Source: a virus
Length of the DNA stretch: 32,528 nt
Reading direction: 5' to 3' (one strand)
IMG/VR virus record: IMGVR_UViG_3300032286_000827
Location: 1-32,528 of that record
The notes under the pieces are model-generated. The model had not been told where the DNA came from. It saw only the letters and a program-made list of their open reading frames with translations, and did no database searches. A program made the position numbers and the translations under genes. Of this stretch, positions 30,064-32,528 are shown in pieces (within the stretch, counting starts at the first letter, position 1; each line of letters starts with the position of its first letter).

Positions 30064-30236
30064 TTCTTGGCCTCCATCGCCTTGGCCTTGTAGCCCTCGG
30101 CCTGCTTCAGCATTTCCGTGGCCATAAGAACGGCCAGATCCAGCCGGGTGCGCACTGCATCGTACTGCTTCTTTAACAAATTCTTCTTCGCACGTTCAAG
30201 CACGGCGAGATGCCATGTGAGACGCTTTACGCTCAT
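30060..30236 (-). CDS. Small helical hypothetical protein (58 aa)
   Basis: The start is the ATG at 30236-30234, which overlaps the preceding stop (ATGA). A longer start at 30278 is not needed. The product is one or two basic amphipathic helices (LTWHLAVLERAKKNLLKKQY, LAVLMATEMLKQAEGY). Function unknown. Confidence 0.5.
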   Translation of the reverse strand: MSVKRLTWHLAVLERAKKNLLKKQYDAVRTRLDLAVLMATEMLKQAEGYKAKAMEAKK

Positions 30237-30529
30237 AAATTTTCGTACTTCTCCATAAAAGGAATGTCGTAAGCGCAATGATTTCTAAATTCAGGAATTT
30301 GCATCATAGTTTTATGCAAACTCTGCGCATCGACTTTGTCCCTAATAACTGCGTGATGAAAAGCAATCATCCAAAAAAGACCTGCACCCATTGCCTGCAT
30401 TTTTCTTGGCTCGCTTGGCCACACCATTGCAAAGCCATGTTTTTTTTCAAATGCGCTTAACAATCCATCGCCTGCTTCAAATAAGCACGAATGCTTTGTG
30501 CCGTAAGCATAGGCCAGACATATCTTCAC
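30233..30529 (-). CDS. Hypothetical protein (98 aa, GTG start)
   Basis: The GTG at 30529-30527 overlaps the preceding stop as GTGA. An open frame extends further back but passes through the neighbouring genes, so I do not use it. The protein has Cys, His and aromatic residues (KHSCLFEAGDGLLSAF, LFWMIAFHHAVI) and may bind metal. No family recognised. Confidence 0.5.
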   Translation of the reverse strand: MKICLAYAYGTKHSCLFEAGDGLLSAFEKKHGFAMVWPSEPRKMQAMGAGLFWMIAFHHAVIRDKVDAQSLHKTMMQIPEFRNHCAYDIPFMEKYENL

Positions 30530-30654
30530 CACTGCCCCATTCCCCACCGCATGCGATTGGCGCGGGCGATGATCACTTGCTCTGCGTACTGCTCCGGCGT
30601 GTAAGTACCAATTACGCGGGCGGAGAACATAGTAAGAAGATCGGCTAGGTTCAC
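30526..30654 (-). CDS. Very small hypothetical protein (42 aa, GTG start)
   Basis: The GTG at 30654-30652 overlaps the HTH gene stop as GTGA, and the frame runs 42 codons to the TGA at 30528-30526, which overlaps the next start. The product reads NLADLLTMFSARVIGTY, EQYAEQVIIARAN and ends RWGMGQW. The coupling on both sides supports translation, but function is unknown. Confidence 0.45.
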   Translation of the reverse strand: MNLADLLTMFSARVIGTYTPEQYAEQVIIARANRMRWGMGQW

Positions 30655-30932
30655 AGCACCGCCTTCGGCAGCGGCCCCGCCAGTTTGTAGACGTACTTAT
30701 TGCGATCGTATTCCAGCGGGTATCCGAAAAAGTCACGCAGCAGATCAATATCCCGCTGGATGGTCTTGTAGCTACATTCGAGTTTAACGCCCAACCTAGC
30801 ACAGCTCGGCAGGGTCAGATCTCGGCGCAACATTCCAGCAATCACGCCAAGTCGGCGAAACGTCGGCCGGGTATCGCCAAGGCCAGCAGCCCGATTCCGC
30901 TTAGAAGCAAACGTGGCGGCCTTCGTGGTCAC
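30651..30932 (-). CDS. HTH DNA-binding protein, YafY/DeoR-type
   Basis: This 93-residue protein has a GTG start that overlaps the preceding stop (GTGA). Residues about 30-75 read LGVIAGMLRRDLTLPSCARLGVKLECSYKTIQRDIDLLRDFFGYPLEYDRNKYVY, the HTH and wing of WYL-type or DeoR-like regulators (KTIQRDIDLLR is the recognition helix). The ligand-binding C-domain is absent, so this is a stand-alone DNA-binding unit, perhaps the early-to-late switch. Target unknown. Confidence 0.65.
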   Translation of the reverse strand: MTTKAATFASKRNRAAGLGDTRPTFRRLGVIAGMLRRDLTLPSCARLGVKLECSYKTIQRDIDLLRDFFGYPLEYDRNKYVYKLAGPLPKAVL

Positions 30933-31345
30933 TTCATCACCTCCACCATCGCGACCTTAGGTAGGCGCATCGCGTTGAACTGCTTTTCACTTGCAGCAAA
31001 CACGTCCACTACTGGCAACTTTCCTCCGCTCGCCTTCTTGCTCTTAACAGCAGTGCCAGTATCCACCGCCACCCACTCGCGCTTTCCGCCCATCACGCGG
31101 ATCTTTGACCACAGCGGAATGATATCTGGATCGACGGCGCAGTGACGACCGGCACGCAAGCGTGTTCCAGTGCTGGATTGATAGCGGCTGCTCCACTCAT
31201 CCTCACCCGGCCAGTAGCCGGTGATACGCACTTTAATTTTCTTAACGTCGATCTTTTTGGCGATGGGGCGCAAATCGATTAGAGCGTTGCCTAGCTTTGT
31301 GGTTGTAAAGCCAAGCAGGGCGAGGATTGATAGCAGTGTCCTCAT
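30929..31345 (-). CDS. Exported 3D-domain protein (RlpA/MltA-like barrel)
   Basis: This 138-residue protein has an N-terminal hydrophobic stretch that may be a signal peptide or anchor (MRTLLSILALLGFTT). From about residue 45 it has the 3D-domain pattern: ITGYWPGEDE, TGTRLRAGRHCAVDPDIIPLWSKIRV, VAVDTGTAVK and VVDVFAAS. The three spaced Asp residues named for the domain are present. Such double-psi barrels act on or bind peptidoglycan. It lies in the early replication block, not with the lysis genes, so it may alter the host wall early. The ATG overlaps the previous stop (ATGA). Confidence 0.75.
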   Translation of the reverse strand: MRTLLSILALLGFTTTKLGNALIDLRPIAKKIDVKKIKVRITGYWPGEDEWSSRYQSSTGTRLRAGRHCAVDPDIIPLWSKIRVMGGKREWVAVDTGTAVKSKKASGGKLPVVDVFAASEKQFNAMRLPKVAMVEVMK

Positions 31346-31494
31346 AGCCCGCTCCTGATGCGATCCATCAGATCGTTCTCGCGTCCTTCAGCAGCGGCCA
31401 ACGCAGCCTTTGCCTCCTCCAGCTCACGGGCCAGCGAGCGCACGCGGTTAAGTAACTGCTCGTGGGTGGATTGTTCGGGCAGAATCTCGATCAC
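31342..31494 (-). CDS. Small coiled-coil protein (50 aa, GTG start)
   Basis: The GTG at 31494-31492 overlaps the nuclease stop as GTGA, and the TGA at 31344-31342 overlaps the 3D-gene ATG. The product is one long charged helix (LLNRVRSLARELEEAKAALA) with heptad character, so a coiled-coil adapter is likely. Its function is unknown. Confidence 0.5.
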   Translation of the reverse strand: MIEILPEQSTHEQLLNRVRSLARELEEAKAALAAAEGRENDLMDRIRSGL

Positions 31495-32258
31495 AACCTC
31501 ACCTCACGCGGGTCGTACTTCTTCAGCCAGCGCCACACCTTGCAAATGGACGTGAACGCCTCAAACGCTTGGGCAACTTTCTCGGAGGTGTAGCGAATGT
31601 CCTGCAACTGGCCGGTGACTGGATCGATCAGGACGTTGCGGCATGCCATGCCCTCGTCCGTGAAAGCGTAGGCATAGGCACTGAGCTGAAGCAGATCAGT
31701 CTCATAGCCTGCCGCCTTGCCGTTCTTAAATTTGCGTGTTTTAAAATCGACTACCTCAATCACGCCGTGAATGTCGGCGATTAGATCGACTCGGCCTGCG
31801 TAACCTTCAGCCTCATTCACTAGCACGGACTCACTGGCGTGAACTTTAGTTACGCAACACTCCCGCCATTCCTTTAGGCCCGCATAGTGCTCCTCGTATC
31901 CTTTGACCAAGTCACCCGGCTCCTCGCCATTGATTATGATTTCAGCCAGGGAATGAATGTGAGTACCGCGCAGTGCGGCCGCCTCCACTTCCTTTCTGCT
32001 GTCTAGTACCACCCGCTTGGCAAAGTCACTGTCTGCCTCGCCATCGTTCCGTGGTAGCGACAGGGCGGATAGAATCGCCTGCTCCTCTTTCCAATTCATC
32101 AGCCCCTGCTTGCTGGGGCCAGCCGCTCCGAGGATCGTGGTCACCGATGGATAAGCCCCCACCTTACGGGCGGATCGCAGATCACCGTGGCATGATTCAC
32201 CTGACGCTAGGTAATAGTGCGACGACTCCGTCTTTGCCGTGGCAATAAGCGCAGCCAT
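31491..32258 (-). CDS. RecB/Cas4-like PD-(D/E)XK exonuclease
   Basis: I place the start at the ATG at 32258-32256 (255 residues), which overlaps the preceding stop as TAATG. A longer frame reaches back to 32432, over the neighbouring gene. The active site reads GRVDLIADI, then IEVVDFKTRKF (D ... DxK motif), then TDLLQLSAYAYA (the QxxxY motif). The N-terminal SVTTILGAAGPSKQGLMNWKE region is typical of phage RecB-like nucleases. It likely resects DNA for recombination with the ssDNA-binding-like protein. No annealing protein is visible nearby. Confidence 0.8.
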   Translation of the reverse strand: MAALIATAKTESSHYYLASGESCHGDLRSARKVGAYPSVTTILGAAGPSKQGLMNWKEEQAILSALSLPRNDGEADSDFAKRVVLDSRKEVEAAALRGTHIHSLAEIIINGEEPGDLVKGYEEHYAGLKEWRECCVTKVHASESVLVNEAEGYAGRVDLIADIHGVIEVVDFKTRKFKNGKAAGYETDLLQLSAYAYAFTDEGMACRNVLIDPVTGQLQDIRYTSEKVAQAFEAFTSICKVWRWLKKYDPREVRL

Positions 32259-32353
32259 TACTGCCAGTCCTTCAGCAAGCGCATGGTCATAAGAGCCAGC
32301 ACGACTGCGGTTGTTGGGAACACGATTTGAATTACTAAAGTTAGGATTTCCAT
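32258..32353 (-). CDS. Very small membrane protein (31 aa)
   Basis: The ATG at 32353-32351 opens 31 codons to a TAA that overlaps the nuclease ATG. Almost the whole product is one membrane helix (LTLVIQIVFPTTAVVLALMTM) with a short basic tail (RLLKDW). The start is repeated at the left end of the window. Too small for homology. It is supported by coupling to the nuclease start. Confidence 0.45.
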   Translation of the reverse strand: MEILTLVIQIVFPTTAVVLALMTMRLLKDWQ

Positions 32354-32528
32354 TTTGGTATTCTTTCTGGCCAAGGCGGGATAGAACCACCTCGGCCAAG
32401 TGCTCAGAACGGCACGGGAGTCCCGTCGGCATCCAACTCCACGACGGCTGGTTTCGGTGCGCCAGGGCGATTGCATTTCCTGACGAAGTCTTTGTCGACT
32501 TTCACTTTGTTAGCTCCAGCAGGCAGTA
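32336..32528. repeat. Right copy of imperfect terminal repeat
   Basis: This segment matches window positions 1-194, as described for that entry. The shared 64 bases at the start are identical. The second part differs mostly at third codon positions. With the left copy it closes the genome into a unit of about 32,335 bases. Confidence 0.85.
32404..32528 (-). CDS. ssDNA-binding-like protein, second allele of the C-terminus (partial)
   Basis: The last 40 codons, ending at a TGA, encode the same sequence as the C-terminus of the gene at 70-552 (KVKVDKDFVRKCNRPGAPKP and the DADGTPVPF end). All codon differences are synonymous. The gene is cut by the window end, so this is the edge of the same locus from another strain. 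Confidence 0.75.
   Translation of the reverse strand, partial: LPAGANKVKVDKDFVRKCNRPGAPKPAVVELDADGTPVPF

Noticed and set aside
30530-30802. Longer N-terminus for the 98-residue early protein
   Set aside because: The extension is Arg/Cys/Ser-rich and passes through two neighbouring genes. The GTG at 30529 has the same GTGA coupling as the other genes.

Overview
The window is essentially one complete genome of a temperate tailed phage, probably a lambda-like siphovirus. It carries a GpA-type large terminase, a lambda-type portal, a protease/scaffold, a coat gene, a short tape measure, tail genes and a lysis cassette. It also has a tyrosine integrase beside a tRNA 3'-end fragment (attP-like) and a primase-helicase replication module. 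The first 194 bases and the last 193 bases are alleles of the same locus, so the molecule is probably circular or circularly permuted, about 32.3 kb per unit, assembled across strain variation. The host cannot be named. Two lipoprotein genes, one overlapping a small membrane-protein gene like a spanin pair, point to a Gram-negative envelope. The tRNA fragment has no encoded CCA, so the host probably adds CCA after transcription.

Layout. Almost all genes run leftward (minus strand), many joined by ATGA, GTGA or TAATG stop/start overlaps. From the attP-like site at about 1.9 kb and going left through the window end, the early block (1961 to 1, then 32353 to 27744) encodes small proteins, two PD-(D/E)XK-type nucleases, an ssDNA-binding-like protein, a 3D-domain protein, an HTH protein and a PriCT/AEP-primase/RecA-helicase fusion. 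A 150-base iteron-rich gap follows (27595-27743). The late block (27594 to 4114) encodes an HTH protein, terminases, portal, protease/scaffold, coat, two glycosyltransferases, tail proteins, a lysis cassette of very short genes, an MPE-fold phosphoesterase and a small HTH-like protein.

The control region (1.9-4.2 kb) is the most unusual part. Two divergent ribbon-helix-helix (RHH) genes flank a 97-base region with duplicated operator-like arrays of 11-base units. The rightward RHH gene has a promoter whose predicted start coincides with its ATG (leaderless), and it is followed by an exported protein. The leftward RHH gene is followed by an Xis-like HTH gene, which runs into the convergent integrase gene. 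The leftward promoter, the Xis-like gene, antisense integrase, attP and the early operon lie in that order. Integration at attP would therefore cut the lytic promoter off from the early operon, and excision would reconnect them. This circuit is inferred from layout and is the main hypothesis here.

All assignments come from reading motifs and gene order. No database searches were run. Several tail and early proteins remain unassigned.
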